Below are positions 36,067 to 45,115 of a stretch of 64,000 nt of DNA, piece by piece; positions within the stretch are counted from its first letter, which is position 1, and every line of letters starts with the position of its first letter. This DNA comes from Pseudomonas fluorescens (lineage in GTDB: Bacteria > Pseudomonadota > Gammaproteobacteria > Pseudomonadales > Pseudomonadaceae). The stretch is from positions 1,178,001 through 1,242,000 of the forward strand of contig NZ_CP015225.1 in assembly GCF_001623525.1 (NCBI RefSeq), read 5' to 3'. The notes beneath the pieces are model-generated. The model saw nothing but the letters and a program-made list of their open reading frames with translations, was not told the origin of the DNA and did no database searches. Made by a program: the position numbers and the translations under genes.

Positions 36067-37008
36067 ATGAACCATAAGAACAATGTAGATATTCTGATCA
36101 GCGAGGTGGGTCCCCGTGACGGCCTGCAGAGCGTCAGCGCAACCATGCCCACGGAGCTGAAGCTCAAATGGTTGACCGCGCTGGCCGATGCCGGGCTTAG
36201 GGAAATCGAGGTCGGCTCCTTCGTGTCGCCAAAACTGTTGCCGCAAATGGCCGACGCTGCCGAGCTGGTCATGCATCTGCGCAAGCGCCCGGATGTCTTC
36301 GTGACTGCCTTGGTACCGAACCTCAAGGGAGCGGAAGCTGCGTTCAATGCCGGTGTGCAGAAAATTACCTTGCCGATTTCCGTCAGTGAGCCGCATTCGT
36401 TGGCCAATATTCGCAAGACTCACCAGCAGGTGTTCGACGAAGTCCGAGCGGTGATCGCGTTGCGCAACGAGCGCTTTGCTCATGTGGAAGTCGAGTCCGG
36501 CCTGTCGACCGTATTCGGCTGCACGATTCAAGGCGAAGTGCCGGAAGACGACGTGATTCGCATGGCCTTGATCATGGCCGAGCTGGGCGTGGACGAGGTC
36601 GGCCTGGCCGATACCGTCGGCTATGCCAATCCTGCGCAGGTGCGTCGAGTGTTTACCCGGTTGCGCAACGAGATTGGCAGCAAGGCGGGCAGTGCGCATT
36701 TCCACAACACCCGCGGACAGGGCCTGGCCAATGTGGTGGCCGCACTGGACGTCGGCGTCACCACTATCGATGCCTCTCAGGGAGGTATCGGCGGTTGCCC
36801 CTACGCACCGGGGGCATCAGGCAACATTGTGACCGAGGATCTGGTCTATCTGCTCGAATCCATGGACCTCCGGACCGGCGTTGATATCGACAAGCTGGTG
36901 GCTGCTCGTGAGTGGTTGATGCAAGGTCTGCCGGGAGAGCCGCTGTACGGCTTCATTCCCGACGCTGGCGTGGGCAAGAATTTTCACTACGCCGGAGGTG
37001 CGCGATGA
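36067..37008 (+). CDS. Hydroxymethylglutaryl-CoA lyase-like protein
   Basis: A 313-residue TIM-barrel enzyme of the HMG-CoA lyase/DRE-TIM metallolyase family. The N-terminal signature is SEVGPRDGLQSV, with the metal-binding HFHNTRGQGLANV and the catalytic cysteine loop GGIGGCPYAPGASGN. It cleaves a 3-hydroxy-3-methyl-type acyl-CoA, such as HMG-CoA to acetyl-CoA and acetoacetate. It is first in a plus-strand operon with a CoA-transferase whose start overlaps its stop (ATGA, 37005-37008). No leucine-degradation genes are nearby, so it probably serves a separate acid, with the CoA-transferase making its substrate. Confidence 0.9.
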   Translation: MNHKNNVDILISEVGPRDGLQSVSATMPTELKLKWLTALADAGLREIEVGSFVSPKLLPQMADAAELVMHLRKRPDVFVTALVPNLKGAEAAFNAGVQKITLPISVSEPHSLANIRKTHQQVFDEVRAVIALRNERFAHVEVESGLSTVFGCTIQGEVPEDDVIRMALIMAELGVDEVGLADTVGYANPAQVRRVFTRLRNEIGSKAGSAHFHNTRGQGLANVVAALDVGVTTIDASQGGIGGCPYAPGASGNIVTEDLVYLLESMDLRTGVDIDKLVAAREWLMQGLPGEPLYGFIPDAGVGKNFHYAGGAR

Positions 37009-38204
37009 GCCTGCACAATGAAAACCTGCAGAGCTTACCGCTGGCGGGTGTTCGAGTGATCGAGTTCGTACACATGGTCATGGGCCCGACCTGCGGGTTG
37101 GTGCTGGCGGATCTGGGCGCTGACGTGATCAAGGTCGAGCCGGTTCCCGAAGGCGACAATACCCGGCGTCTGACCGGTTCCGGCGCCGGTTACTGGATGA
37201 CCTACAACCGCAACAAGAAAAGCTTTGCCGTCGACATCAAGACCGAAGAGGGCATGGCGGCGGTGTGCAAGCTGATCGAAAGCGCGGACGTGGTCACCGA
37301 GAATTTTCGCCCTGGTGCCATGGAAAAACTGGGTCTGGGATACGAGCAGGTCAAGGCGATCAAACCGGACATCATCTACAGCTCGATGAAAGGCTTTCTT
37401 CCCGGCCCTTACGAGCACCGCACCGCGCTGGACGAAGTGGTGCAGATGATGACCGGGCTGGCTTACATGACCGGTCCGGAAGGCCGTCCACTGCGCGCCG
37501 GTGCATCGGTCAACGACGTGATGGGTGGCATGTTCAGTGCGATTTCGATTCTCGCGGCGCTGTGGCAGCGCAAGAACACCGGCGAAGGGCAATTCGTGCA
37601 GACCGGTCTGTTCGAGAACTCGGCCTTTCTAGTCGGCCAACACATGATGCAGATGGCGACCACGGGCAAAGCTGCGGCACCAATGCCCAGCCGCTTGTCG
37701 GCTTGGGCCATTTATGACGTGTTCAATACCTGCGACGACGAGCAGGTGTTCATGGGCGTGGTCAGCGACAGTCAGTGGGCCAGTTTCTGTCAGACCTTCG
37801 GCTTCGAAGAATTGGGGCGTGATCCCGAGCTGGCGAAAAACACCCAGCGAGTTCAGGCGCGGACACGGATTCTGCCTCAGGTGAAAGAGCGTTTGGCTCA
37901 GTTCAGCAAGCAGAAGGTCATGGCGATGTGCGAACAGGCGGGGCTGCCGTTCTCACCGATTCAGCGCCCGCAGGATCTGTTCGACGACCAGCACCTGAAC
38001 GAGTCGGGAGGGCTGGCGCATCTGGCGCTGGAAAGCGGCGAGCAGGTCAAGGTGCCGATGTTGCCGTTCGAGATGAATGGCCGACGTTTCGATACGCGCC
38101 TGAACGTGCCGCAACTGGGCAGTCACTCCACCGAGTTGCTGGAAGAAATGGGCTATGCGTCGGGGGATGTCGACGCTCTGCGTGCTCGCGGAATCATTCG
38201 CTGA
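37005..38204 (+). CDS. Class III CoA-transferase (CaiB/BaiF family)
   Basis: A 399-residue family III CoA-transferase. It begins LPLAGVRVIEFVHMVMGPTC and continues VLADLGADVIKVEPVPEGDN, YNRNKKSFAVDIKTEEG (usually the region before the catalytic Asp), ENFRPGAMEKLGLGYE and GGMFSAISILAALW. It moves CoA from an acyl-CoA donor to a carboxylic acid. ATG 37005 has GGAGGTGCGCG upstream and overlaps the lyase stop. Together, transferase plus lyase form a two-step route: acid activation, then carbon-carbon cleavage. The acid may be 3-hydroxy-3-methylglutarate, citramalate or a relative; the sequence does not decide. Confidence 0.9.
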   Translation: MSLHNENLQSLPLAGVRVIEFVHMVMGPTCGLVLADLGADVIKVEPVPEGDNTRRLTGSGAGYWMTYNRNKKSFAVDIKTEEGMAAVCKLIESADVVTENFRPGAMEKLGLGYEQVKAIKPDIIYSSMKGFLPGPYEHRTALDEVVQMMTGLAYMTGPEGRPLRAGASVNDVMGGMFSAISILAALWQRKNTGEGQFVQTGLFENSAFLVGQHMMQMATTGKAAAPMPSRLSAWAIYDVFNTCDDEQVFMGVVSDSQWASFCQTFGFEELGRDPELAKNTQRVQARTRILPQVKERLAQFSKQKVMAMCEQAGLPFSPIQRPQDLFDDQHLNESGGLAHLALESGEQVKVPMLPFEMNGRRFDTRLNVPQLGSHSTELLEEMGYASGDVDALRARGIIR

Positions 38205-38235
38205 CGCGCCTTCAAACGGATTCTTGAATCAATTC

Positions 38236-38260
38236 GCTGACGGAGTTTCCCGCCGTCAGC
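38236..38260 (+). terminator. Hairpin between CoA-transferase and MFS genes
   Basis: GCTGACGG (38236-38243) and CCGTCAGC (38253-38260) form a perfect 8-bp stem with a 9-nt loop. AT-rich sequence without a long T run follows. It may attenuate transcription into the transporter gene. Confidence 0.5.
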
Positions 38261-38291
38261 CTTATAAAAATAAATGTTGAGGAAACCGGTC

Positions 38292-39611
38292 ATGGCAATT
38301 GTCACGACATCCCCGCACAGCAGCACAACCGGCGGTGTGCGGCCGCTCGATGCCGAGCAGACCCGCGTACTGCACAAGGCCGCCTGGCGCCTGATCCCGT
38401 TGCTCGCGCTGGCATACTTTTTCAATTACCTGGATCGTACCAGCGTCGGTTACGCCGCCCTGCAAATGACCGAGCAACTGGGGCTGACCGCCACGCAGTT
38501 CGGCCTTGGGGCGGGCATTATGTTCTTTGGTTATTGCCTGTGCGAAGTGCCGAGCAATCTGGCGATGTATCGATTCGGCGCCCGCTTGTGGATGGCTCGA
38601 ATCATGATCACTTGGGGGCTTGCGGCAGCCGCTACGGCGATGATCGTCGGGCCCTACAGCTTCTATGCCGTGAGGTTGATTCTCGGCATCGCCGAAGCGG
38701 GTTTCTTTCCAGGCGTGATCTTCTTTCTGACCCTGTGGTTCCCAGCGCAGTATCGCACTCGCGTGCTGGCCTGGTTCACCGTAGCCACGCCGATCTCGTT
38801 TCTTGTCGGCGGCCCGCTGTCGATCTGGTTACTGCAGATGCATGGCTTTCTGGGCCTGGCGGGTTGGCAGTGGATGTTCCTGATTGAAGGCCTTCCGGCG
38901 TGCATCCTTGGCCTGATCACACTGAAAGTCCTGACCAATCATCCCGCCGAAGCCAAATGGCTGTCAGCTGATGAGAGAGAGGTGCTGATAGGCATGTTGG
39001 CCGAGGAACAGACCAAGGGCCAGCACAGCCATGGCTTCAAGGCGGCGTTGAAGGATCCGAGGGTGTGGATTCTCAGCTCGATCACTTTCAGCTTCACCCT
39101 GGGTTCTTACGGCATCGGTATCTGGCTGCCACAGATGCTCAAGGCCCATGGCGTCGAAGTCAGCATGATTGGATGGGTGGCGGCGATTCCGTACTTCTTC
39201 GCGACAGTCGCGCTACTGGTCTGGGCCAAACACGTGGACCGCACTGGCAAGGGCATTTTCAACCTGACTCTGGCGATGCTGCTGGCCGGTTTGGCGCTGC
39301 TGTTCGCCTTGCAGATGAATGCGCTGGTGCCGGCCTTGGCGGGCATCACCATGGCGCTGATCGGGACCATCGCCGGCAAGACCATCTTCTACACCTTGCC
39401 AGGCAAGTTCCTACGTGGGCAGGCGGCTGCGGGCGGGATTGCGCTGATCAATTCGATCGGTGCCTTCGGTGGTTTTGTCGGTCCCTATCTGATGGGGTTC
39501 CTCAGGGACTACACTGGTTCGTTCACCGCAGGTCTGATGGTGATGGGCTGCATCATGTTCGTCGCTGCGGCGATGGTGGTGTCACTGCGCCTGTTCCTGC
39601 GCGAAGAGTGA
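38292..39611 (+). CDS. MFS transporter (anion:cation symporter family)
   Basis: A 439-residue major facilitator with about twelve membrane segments. ALAYFFNYLDRTSVGYAALQ is the first-helix signature of the ACS family, then GYCLCEVPSNLAMYRFGARL and LILGIAEAGFFPGVIFFLTL. These carry organic anions (glucarate, phthalate, tartrate and similar) with protons. ATG 38292 has GAGGAAACC upstream; an ATG 18 bp earlier is less well placed. It lies between the CoA-transferase and the IclR gene and would be the second importer in the unit besides CitMHS. Confidence 0.9.
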   Translation: MAIVTTSPHSSTTGGVRPLDAEQTRVLHKAAWRLIPLLALAYFFNYLDRTSVGYAALQMTEQLGLTATQFGLGAGIMFFGYCLCEVPSNLAMYRFGARLWMARIMITWGLAAAATAMIVGPYSFYAVRLILGIAEAGFFPGVIFFLTLWFPAQYRTRVLAWFTVATPISFLVGGPLSIWLLQMHGFLGLAGWQWMFLIEGLPACILGLITLKVLTNHPAEAKWLSADEREVLIGMLAEEQTKGQHSHGFKAALKDPRVWILSSITFSFTLGSYGIGIWLPQMLKAHGVEVSMIGWVAAIPYFFATVALLVWAKHVDRTGKGIFNLTLAMLLAGLALLFALQMNALVPALAGITMALIGTIAGKTIFYTLPGKFLRGQAAAGGIALINSIGAFGGFVGPYLMGFLRDYTGSFTAGLMVMGCIMFVAAAMVVSLRLFLREE

Positions 39612-39729
39612 CGACCGAGCTGCAGTTTTTTGCCAAAGGTGGCGTGGACCTCTGATATTGTCTTGCGGGCGACCTGCCTGGCCATGAGGCCACCTGTCGT
39701 CCGCAAGCGTAAATCGACAATGAGTGTCT

Positions 39730-40494
39730 ATGAATACCGAATCCGAAAAGAACGTTTCCGACCCGGGCAGCAGCGCAGAGGGCGGAGTCGCCGCGGTGGA
39801 CCGTGCCTTCGCCATTCTGGCTGCGTTCAATATCGAGCAGGACAGCCTGACCTTGGCTGAGATCTCGCGCCGCACTGGGCTCTATAAAAGCACGATCCTG
39901 CGTCTGATCATTTCGTTGGAAAAGGCCGGCTTTCTTCGCCGTTTGAGTGACGGTCGCTACTCCGTGGGCCCTGAACCGTTGCGTCTGTCGCAGCTTTATC
40001 AGACCTCGTTCAGGCTGCGGGACGTGATTCACCCGTTGCTCGAATCCATCACTGAGGAAAGCGGGGAGACCTCTTCGTTCTACGTGCTGGAAAACGGCAG
40101 CCGGGTCGTGCTGTTTCGGGTCGAACCCAAGCGCGCGGTGCGGGTTTCGGTACTCGAAGGCGCGCGCTTTCCGCTACAGGCCGGCGCTTCGGGCAAGATC
40201 CTTCGCGCCTTTTCCCGCTCCGTCGACCCGGCGCTGACCGAGGTGCGCGAGCGCTTCTGGGCTTGTTCATTCGGTGAACGCGACCCGGAAACCACAGCGG
40301 TTTCGGTGCCGGTTTTCTCTATGGGGTTCGAGCTGAAGGGAGCGCTGACGCTGTCCGGCCCATCCGATCGTCTGCTGAAAGAGCATATCGACCACGCGGC
40401 TTCCATTTTGCTGCGCAATGCAGCGATTGCGACCAGCGCCTTGGGCGGCAGCGACGTGGAATTGCGCGCTGCGCTAAAACGCCTCAATCCATGA
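39730..40494 (+). CDS. IclR-family transcriptional regulator
   Basis: A 254-residue IclR protein. The N-terminal winged helix is AVDRAFAILAAFNIEQDSLT and LAEISRRTGLYKSTILRLII; the effector domain has GETSSFYVLENGSRVVLFRV and GASGKILRAF, ending PSDRLLKEHIDHAASILLRN. It most likely binds the palindromes at 35815 and 36020 and controls both arms of this catabolic unit in response to its acid or lactone. GTG 39724 is an alternative start two codons earlier. Confidence 0.9.
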   Translation: MNTESEKNVSDPGSSAEGGVAAVDRAFAILAAFNIEQDSLTLAEISRRTGLYKSTILRLIISLEKAGFLRRLSDGRYSVGPEPLRLSQLYQTSFRLRDVIHPLLESITEESGETSSFYVLENGSRVVLFRVEPKRAVRVSVLEGARFPLQAGASGKILRAFSRSVDPALTEVRERFWACSFGERDPETTAVSVPVFSMGFELKGALTLSGPSDRLLKEHIDHAASILLRNAAIATSALGGSDVELRAALKRLNP

Positions 40495-40541
40495 TGGCTG
40501 CCCTTTGGATGTCCGGTTTGGAGCGAAACGATTTATTAGTA

Positions 40542-40577
40542 TTTGATGGAATTCTATTACAAGCTATCTGGATTCCC
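40542..40577 (+). repeat. Left flank of the accessory island: LysR 3'-end repeat (attL candidate)
   Basis: These 36 bp match 51499-51534 at 29 of 36 positions without gaps. On the minus strand the frame through this block reads PARTLVKIFPGNPDSL and stop, a LysR-like C-terminus comparable with RIQMFFGDPDSL of the intact gene at 51514-52428. No other part of a LysR gene is present, so this is a copy of a gene 3' end, as left by site-specific integration. Confidence 0.5.
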
Positions 40578-40670
40578 GGGGAAAATTTTCACCAAGGTTC
40601 TGGCTGGGTGTTGGCGTCATCGACCGAATAGCTATCAGCAAAACGGTCAATGTTACGCAAAGGGGCTGAG

Positions 40671-41051
40671 CTAGAACGGCGCAGCCTCCTCGCCCAGCAG
40701 AAGCCCTATATCGCCAACTTTGTTTTCAAGGGCCAATTTGATGCTGGCCCGAAGTTTTTCGTCAACCTCCTTGTGCAGACGAATCTTTCCAATCGCCAGT
40801 GAAGTGATAAATTCCATAGCAGCGTCACCGCGTTCGAAGCCATAACCCTGAACGACACGCAAGATGATATATGCCATGGATGCGCTGTAGGTTTCGTGGG
40901 CGCTGTAGTCGAGCTCTGTGGGTAATGCAGCTCGGAGAAACGCACCCTGTATGATACCGTCGTCGTAACGAGAAAAGACTTCAGTCGTCAGCAGCACCCG
41001 AAGTGAATTCAGACTGTACCGAGATTTATTCACGTCCCCTGTGGGCGCCAC
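40671..41051 (-). CDS. Hypothetical protein
   Basis: A 126-residue soluble protein with no motif I recognise, MAPTGDVNKSRYSLNSLRVL to GLLLGEEAAPF. It appears mainly helical (ASMAYIILRVVQGYGFERGD, KLRASIKLALENKVGDIGLL), without signal or membrane segments. It lies at the left end of the putative island. Composition is less GC-rich than the chromosome. Start choice is uncertain; the first codons are poorly defined. Confidence 0.5.
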   Translation of the reverse strand: MAPTGDVNKSRYSLNSLRVLLTTEVFSRYDDGIIQGAFLRAALPTELDYSAHETYSASMAYIILRVVQGYGFERGDAAMEFITSLAIGKIRLHKEVDEKLRASIKLALENKVGDIGLLLGEEAAPF

Positions 41052-41087
41052 TCGCTGACGCTTTCTGAAATAGGGAAAGAAATTTGG

Positions 41088-41768
41088 CTATCGCATTCTT
41101 TTCAGGCTTGTGCGCTCCGACAACTCGATAAAATTCCCGTCGGCATCACGGACGAATGAGACCACCGCCACACCGCCGTAGTCACGCGGCGGCGCTGCTT
41201 CGATGGCGCCTCGTTGTAGCGCCAGCTTGTGCTCCTCCCGGCAGTCCTGGACCTGGATGGTGAGGTAGCGCCAACCCCGGCCAATCCACGTCTTCGGTGG
41301 TTCGGTAGCAGGTGACGCCGATCGCAGTATGACCAGTGAGTCCCCAACCAGGAACTTGTTCGGTGATGGCGAGGGGCATTGCAACGCATGCCCCCAGAAG
41401 CGCGCTGCAGCGTCAAGGTCAGAAACCTGAAGTTCCACGGCCAGGCCGCTGATTCCCTCGTATCCCGGTGGCACCAGAACAAGCTGATTGCCATCTGGGT
41501 CGCTCCATTGGATTAGTTCAGTGAGTTCGGGGACGACCAGAAAGACGCCAATGAAACGGGTAGCTGTGGTGTATGGGAGGTCGCGTAGGCTGTGGTTGAT
41601 CTTGATGATGGACCCGTTCGCGTGAAATCGGTGCTGATGTATCCCTTCGCCGAGCTTTAGCACCTGATCGAATGCCAAGCCAGCCTTGTCCTGCCAGAAG
41701 CTGAGCTGCTTGGCTAGATCGGAGGTGGTGAATAACCCAACGTCGAGCTGTTGTTTTGCGAGCTGCAT
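41088..41768 (-). CDS. VOC (glyoxalase/bleomycin-resistance) family protein, two-domain
   Basis: A 226-residue protein with two vicinal-oxygen-chelate modules. The first starts QLDVGLFTTSDLAKQLSFWQ, the second LAVELQVSDLDAAARFWGHA and ends GVAVVSFVRDADGNFIELSE, the usual metal-binding Glu motif. VOC enzymes include glyoxalases, dioxygenases and thiol transferases. It is followed upstream on the same strand by a crotonase, an MDR oxidoreductase and an HxlR regulator. Two pieces of this gene are repeated, out of context, at 49033-49148. Confidence 0.83.
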   Translation of the reverse strand: MQLAKQQLDVGLFTTSDLAKQLSFWQDKAGLAFDQVLKLGEGIHQHRFHANGSIIKINHSLRDLPYTTATRFIGVFLVVPELTELIQWSDPDGNQLVLVPPGYEGISGLAVELQVSDLDAAARFWGHALQCPSPSPNKFLVGDSLVILRSASPATEPPKTWIGRGWRYLTIQVQDCREEHKLALQRGAIEAAPPRDYGGVAVVSFVRDADGNFIELSERTSLKRMR

Positions 41769-42140
41769 GATCGTGCTTCCTTAAATGCTATCAGAAGAGT
41801 TGCGCGGTGCCTGGCGCTTACATCAGACCTTCGCTGATGAACGGGAAGAACAGCCACAAATGCAGCTTGGTTCCAAAGTCAACGTTAGGATCGCTGTCGT
41901 GAGCGTCTAGACGCCATCGCCCACGCCCACCACTCCAGACTTGTCGTCTGGAGCCAGGCGCAGTCTGTAGCTGCCGGCTGCAATGCGGATTGCCAACGCT
42001 AGGGCCATCCTGGCCAGCTCCGGCGAATGTACCGGCACGCCAAGCAACCCTGTGCGGCCACTGCTGTATTGAAAGATCCGATCAGCGCGCCTAGCGGATC
42101 AATTGCTTTACGGGGCGAACTAAGCTTTCGCCGGGCTAGC
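41769..42140. other. Stretch without a recognisable gene
   Basis: 372 bp between the VOC and crotonase genes. Minus-strand scraps such as GTKLHLWLFFPFISEGLM (around 41820-41875) look protein-like but belong to no frame with a start. It is probably debris. Confidence 0.35.
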
Positions 42141-42962
42141 TCAGACCTCTCCGAGGTACTTGCCCATGTTGCGTTCGAATTCCGCCGGTCCGACAGCTCC
42201 AACCTTGGCGTAAATCTTGGCCCTACGCCCCGGCACGGTGGGCCAGGTGGTGGCGGGCCCGAGGAACAGGTCCTGCACAGCGAGCAAGTCCTTGGGATCA
42301 GGAAGGGTGTGGCGATTGACGAAGTTCTTGGCGGCGGCCAGTGCCGGTCTGTCAAACGTGGCGATGCGGCATGCGATAAGGTCGACGTAAGCATCAAGCT
42401 CCGCGTCCGGCAGCGCCCGGTTCACCCAGCCATAGAGCTCAGCCGTGGCGGCGTCGTAGTCCAGGCTGCCGAGAATGACCTCCAGAGCGCGGGCGCGGCC
42501 CAGCAATGGCGGCAGACGGTCGAGTGCGCCACCTCCAGGCACAATGCCGGCCCCCACCTCGGGTTGGCCGAAAATGGCCTTCTCCAGGCTTGCAAAACGC
42601 ATGTCCATGGCTTCGGCCAGTTCCGCGCCACCGCCGCGTGTACGACCTCGGATCTTGGCAATGCTCACCACCGGCAACTGGCTCAGACGCACCGTCATGT
42701 CAATCCACGTCGGAAGGCCCGTGGGGCCGGGCGCGGTAGGAGTGTCGCCAGCGCGTGTGAGGTCGTAGCGGCCAAAGAAGTAATCGGGGTTGGTGCTTTC
42801 AAACACGACTACCTGCAGTGTCTGGCTAGCTTCGATCTTGTCCACTAGCGCCTGAAACTCCAGCACGGTCTCAGGGTTGACGATGTTGGATGGCGGGTTG
42901 TCGAACAGGATGCGCCACTGCTTGTCGGATAGCTCTTCTATGCGGAATTGGCTATTGGTCAT
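42141..42962 (-). CDS. Enoyl-CoA hydratase/isomerase (crotonase) family protein, island copy
   Basis: A 273-residue crotonase with the same plan as the gene at 4929-5753 (DNPPSNIVNPE, PDYFFGRYDLTRAG, RGGGAELAEAMDMRFAS, AIFGQPEVGAGIVPGGG). Both catalytic glutamates are present (Glu114, Glu135). The pair shares motifs throughout but is clearly diverged, so it is an old paralogue rather than a recent copy. It lies 25 bp downstream of the MDR oxidoreductase gene on the same strand and is probably co-transcribed with it. Substrate unknown. Confidence 0.85.
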   Translation of the reverse strand: MTNSQFRIEELSDKQWRILFDNPPSNIVNPETVLEFQALVDKIEASQTLQVVVFESTNPDYFFGRYDLTRAGDTPTAPGPTGLPTWIDMTVRLSQLPVVSIAKIRGRTRGGGAELAEAMDMRFASLEKAIFGQPEVGAGIVPGGGALDRLPPLLGRARALEVILGSLDYDAATAELYGWVNRALPDAELDAYVDLIACRIATFDRPALAAAKNFVNRHTLPDPKDLLAVQDLFLGPATTWPTVPGRRAKIYAKVGAVGPAEFERNMGKYLGEV

Positions 42963-42987
42963 GTCAGCTCCTCAATGCACTTCGACA

Positions 42988-43992
42988 TCAGATCAGTTTG
43001 GATGTGTCGAGCACCAGCTTGCCGCGGGTGTGACCGCTGCCCACGGCTTCGTAGGCTTGCTTCAGCTGGTTCAGCCCGAATACCCGGCTGACGTGCGGCT
43101 TAATGATGCCGGCGTTCACCAACTTCGCGATCTCGGCCAGCTGAATGGCATCCGGGCGCGTCAGCGGTCCATGGAACTCGGCGCCACGCGAGGCTGCAAG
43201 CTCTTCGTACTTGGCTATTCCTGCAGCTGCGCCCTTGGCAATCGCCTCCGGTAGGCCCAACGACATGAACGCGCGGGTATCCGCCATCATGACCAGGCCT
43301 ACGTAGCGCCCGCCGGGTGCCAACGTGTTGATGGAACGCTCGACCAGTTCGCCGCACACGCCGTCATAGACCACGTCGAACGGGCCAAAGTCTTCGAAAC
43401 GCTGCTTGGTGTAGTCAACCGCAATGTCGGCGCCCAGTTCCTTCAGGAAAGCCTGGTTGGCGGTACCGGCAGTTGCTGTCACGTGTGCACCGAAGTGTTT
43501 GGCCAGTTGGATGGCGAATGTACCCACGCCGCCGGCGCCGGCCTGGATCAGGACGCGGTCGCCATTTTTCAGGTTGGCGCGTTCGAAAAACGCTTGCCAG
43601 GCGGTCAGGGCCACAGTTGGCAGGCTGGCCGCTTCGATGTGGGAGATCTTCGTGGGCTTCTTGGCCAGCAAGTCATTGGTGACTACCGCTAGCTCTGCGT
43701 AGGCGCCAGGCGCGCGGTTGGACATGCGCGCGTAGACCTCGTCACCCACCTTGAACTGGGAGGGACCGCTGACCTCGCGCACCACACCGGAAATGTCGAA
43801 GCCCGGCACCTGAGGGAAGGAGTAGGGCAGCACGCGTTGGAAGCCTCCGGCACGCATGCCCAGTTCCACGGGGTTGACGCCCGCAGCCTTGATTTCGATC
43901 AGAGACGTGCCCTCGGAAAGGACCGGGTCTGGCAGTTCGCCAGATGACACAACCTCGTTGTCGCCATAGGCGGTCAGATAACTTGCTCGCAT
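42988..43992 (-). CDS. MDR-family NADP-dependent oxidoreductase (quinone/enone reductase-like)
   Basis: A 334-residue zinc-independent medium-chain reductase. It has AAGVNPVELGMRAGGFQ, VPGFDISGVVREVS and the nucleotide-binding IQAGAGGVGTFAIQLAKHFG; the structural-zinc cysteines of alcohol dehydrogenases are absent. Relatives reduce quinones or alpha,beta-unsaturated carbonyls with NADPH. It is divergent from the HxlR gene at 44104 only in the sense of shared upstream sequence; both are on the minus strand with HxlR first. A truncated, frameshifted copy of its N-terminal half lies at 49142-49727, about 95 percent identical. Confidence 0.87.
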   Translation of the reverse strand: MRASYLTAYGDNEVVSSGELPDPVLSEGTSLIEIKAAGVNPVELGMRAGGFQRVLPYSFPQVPGFDISGVVREVSGPSQFKVGDEVYARMSNRAPGAYAELAVVTNDLLAKKPTKISHIEAASLPTVALTAWQAFFERANLKNGDRVLIQAGAGGVGTFAIQLAKHFGAHVTATAGTANQAFLKELGADIAVDYTKQRFEDFGPFDVVYDGVCGELVERSINTLAPGGRYVGLVMMADTRAFMSLGLPEAIAKGAAAGIAKYEELAASRGAEFHGPLTRPDAIQLAEIAKLVNAGIIKPHVSRVFGLNQLKQAYEAVGSGHTRGKLVLDTSKLI

Positions 43993-44103
43993 TGCAGATC
44001 TCCTCTGGAAGTGAATTTCAGAGTATGCGATAGACCTGCAATAGTCTAGTTATTGAACTTTTGTGCTCGGAAAATTCCCCCAGAAAATACTTGGCTATTT
44101 TTT

Positions 44104-44577
44104 CTAGTGATTTTGCTCGCTAACGTGGGCTTTGAGCCGCAGGTCTGTTAGCGGCACGGCACGACCTTTGACGGAGCGCACTTCCAGCGGCGCCAACTCG
44201 CTGCCGTCGCTGGCATCGAGCATGTCGGCTGGATAGCAGTCCTTGGGAAACAGCCATCTGTCACCCCATTGGCGCAAGGCCACGATCAGGGTGTAAAGGT
44301 CCGCGCCCATGGGGGTCAGTACATACTCATGTCGGCGGGCGTTCTCGGTAATTGGCTGGCGTGCCAGCACCCCGCCCTCGACCAGGCGCTTCAGGCGCTC
44401 GGTAAGCAGGTGGCGTGAGATCTGCAAACGCTCTTGGAAGTCGTCGAAGCGGCGAACGCCACTGAAGGCCTCCCGGATGATCAGGAGGCTCCCCCATTCG
44501 CCAATCAGATCGACGGCGCGCGCCATCGGGCAGTTTTCTTCCGCCCAGCTTTTTCGTTGCATCGTCATTGGTTCCAT
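44104..44577 (-). CDS. HxlR-family transcriptional regulator
   Basis: A 157-residue winged-helix regulator. RKSWAEENCPMARAVDLIGE, with the conserved N-terminal cysteine, is followed by SLLIIREAFSGVRRFDDFQE, LQISRHLLTERLKRLVEGGV and RHEYVLTPMGADLYTLIVAL. Proteins of this type often sense reactive electrophiles or quinones through the cysteine. It is 111 bp upstream of the MDR gene on the same strand and likely controls the MDR-crotonase-VOC group. The last 40 bp of the gene are also present in the decayed copy near 49850-49884. Confidence 0.88.
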   Translation of the reverse strand: MEPMTMQRKSWAEENCPMARAVDLIGEWGSLLIIREAFSGVRRFDDFQERLQISRHLLTERLKRLVEGGVLARQPITENARRHEYVLTPMGADLYTLIVALRQWGDRWLFPKDCYPADMLDASDGSELAPLEVRSVKGRAVPLTDLRLKAHVSEQNH

Positions 44578-44592
44578 TAATACGAGTACAAA

Positions 44593-44793
44593 TTATACGA
44601 CCTCGAGATCGAAATTCTTCCAGCGAAACACGACTGGAGCGGCGTTCATCTCGTCAATGTCTCTGAGGATGCGAGTCTTGAGTTTGGGCGTCGAATCTAC
44701 GCTGATATAGCGGGGGAGGATGCGTGCCATTTCGAGAAGGCGCATTCGATCAGATTGAGCCAAGAGCCATGCTGGGGACATGGCTTGCCACAA
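44593..44793 (-). pseudogene. IS630-family transposase C-terminal remnant
   Basis: On the minus strand, SWLNLIECAFSK in one frame continues after a shift as MARILPRYISVDSTPKLKTR and DIDEMNAAPVVFRWK. This is the end of an IS630-type DDE transposase, containing the final Glu region. Only about 65 residues remain, with a frameshift at about 44735. It shows past IS activity between the HxlR gene and the second Rrf2 cassette. Confidence 0.7.
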
Positions 44794-45092
44794 GATGGGA
44801 TCGGCGGACTGAGCGATGAGCGTTGCAGGGAGGCTGGCGTTCGCAGCACGAGGGGAACTAGGTCGGCTCCCACCTGCTGCGACAGTTTTAATTGTCTGAA
44901 ACCACTGGTGGACCTAAACAATAAAAAACGTCGCATTTAGTCGTCTGAGCTGGGGGCCTGCAAGGTCAGCCGGCATGGTAGTGAAGCGGGCGAAGGCACC
45001 TTTCTCGAAATCCGTACCGTAGCGCCTTGTCAATCACTTCCTTCGCCTCACCATCCTGTGCCTTGCCGCCGCGCTCCCCTTGCATTCAATAT

Positions 45093-45111
45093 GGATACTA
45101 ATATAGTATCC
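45093..45111. promoter_or_regulatory. Rrf2-type palindromic operator, copy 2
   Basis: GGATACTA-ATA-TAGTATCC is a perfect 8-bp inverted repeat with a 3-bp spacer, four bases before the Rrf2 ATG. It contains the whole 17-bp core of the site at 3222-3238. About 70 bp upstream of it are also similar to the first locus. Confidence 0.75.
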
Positions 45112-45115
45112 ATGC

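Noticed and set aside
41820..42000. Possible membrane-protein gene fragment (GTKLHLWLFFPF)
   Set aside because: Too short, interrupted by a stop and without a start; no family could be assigned.
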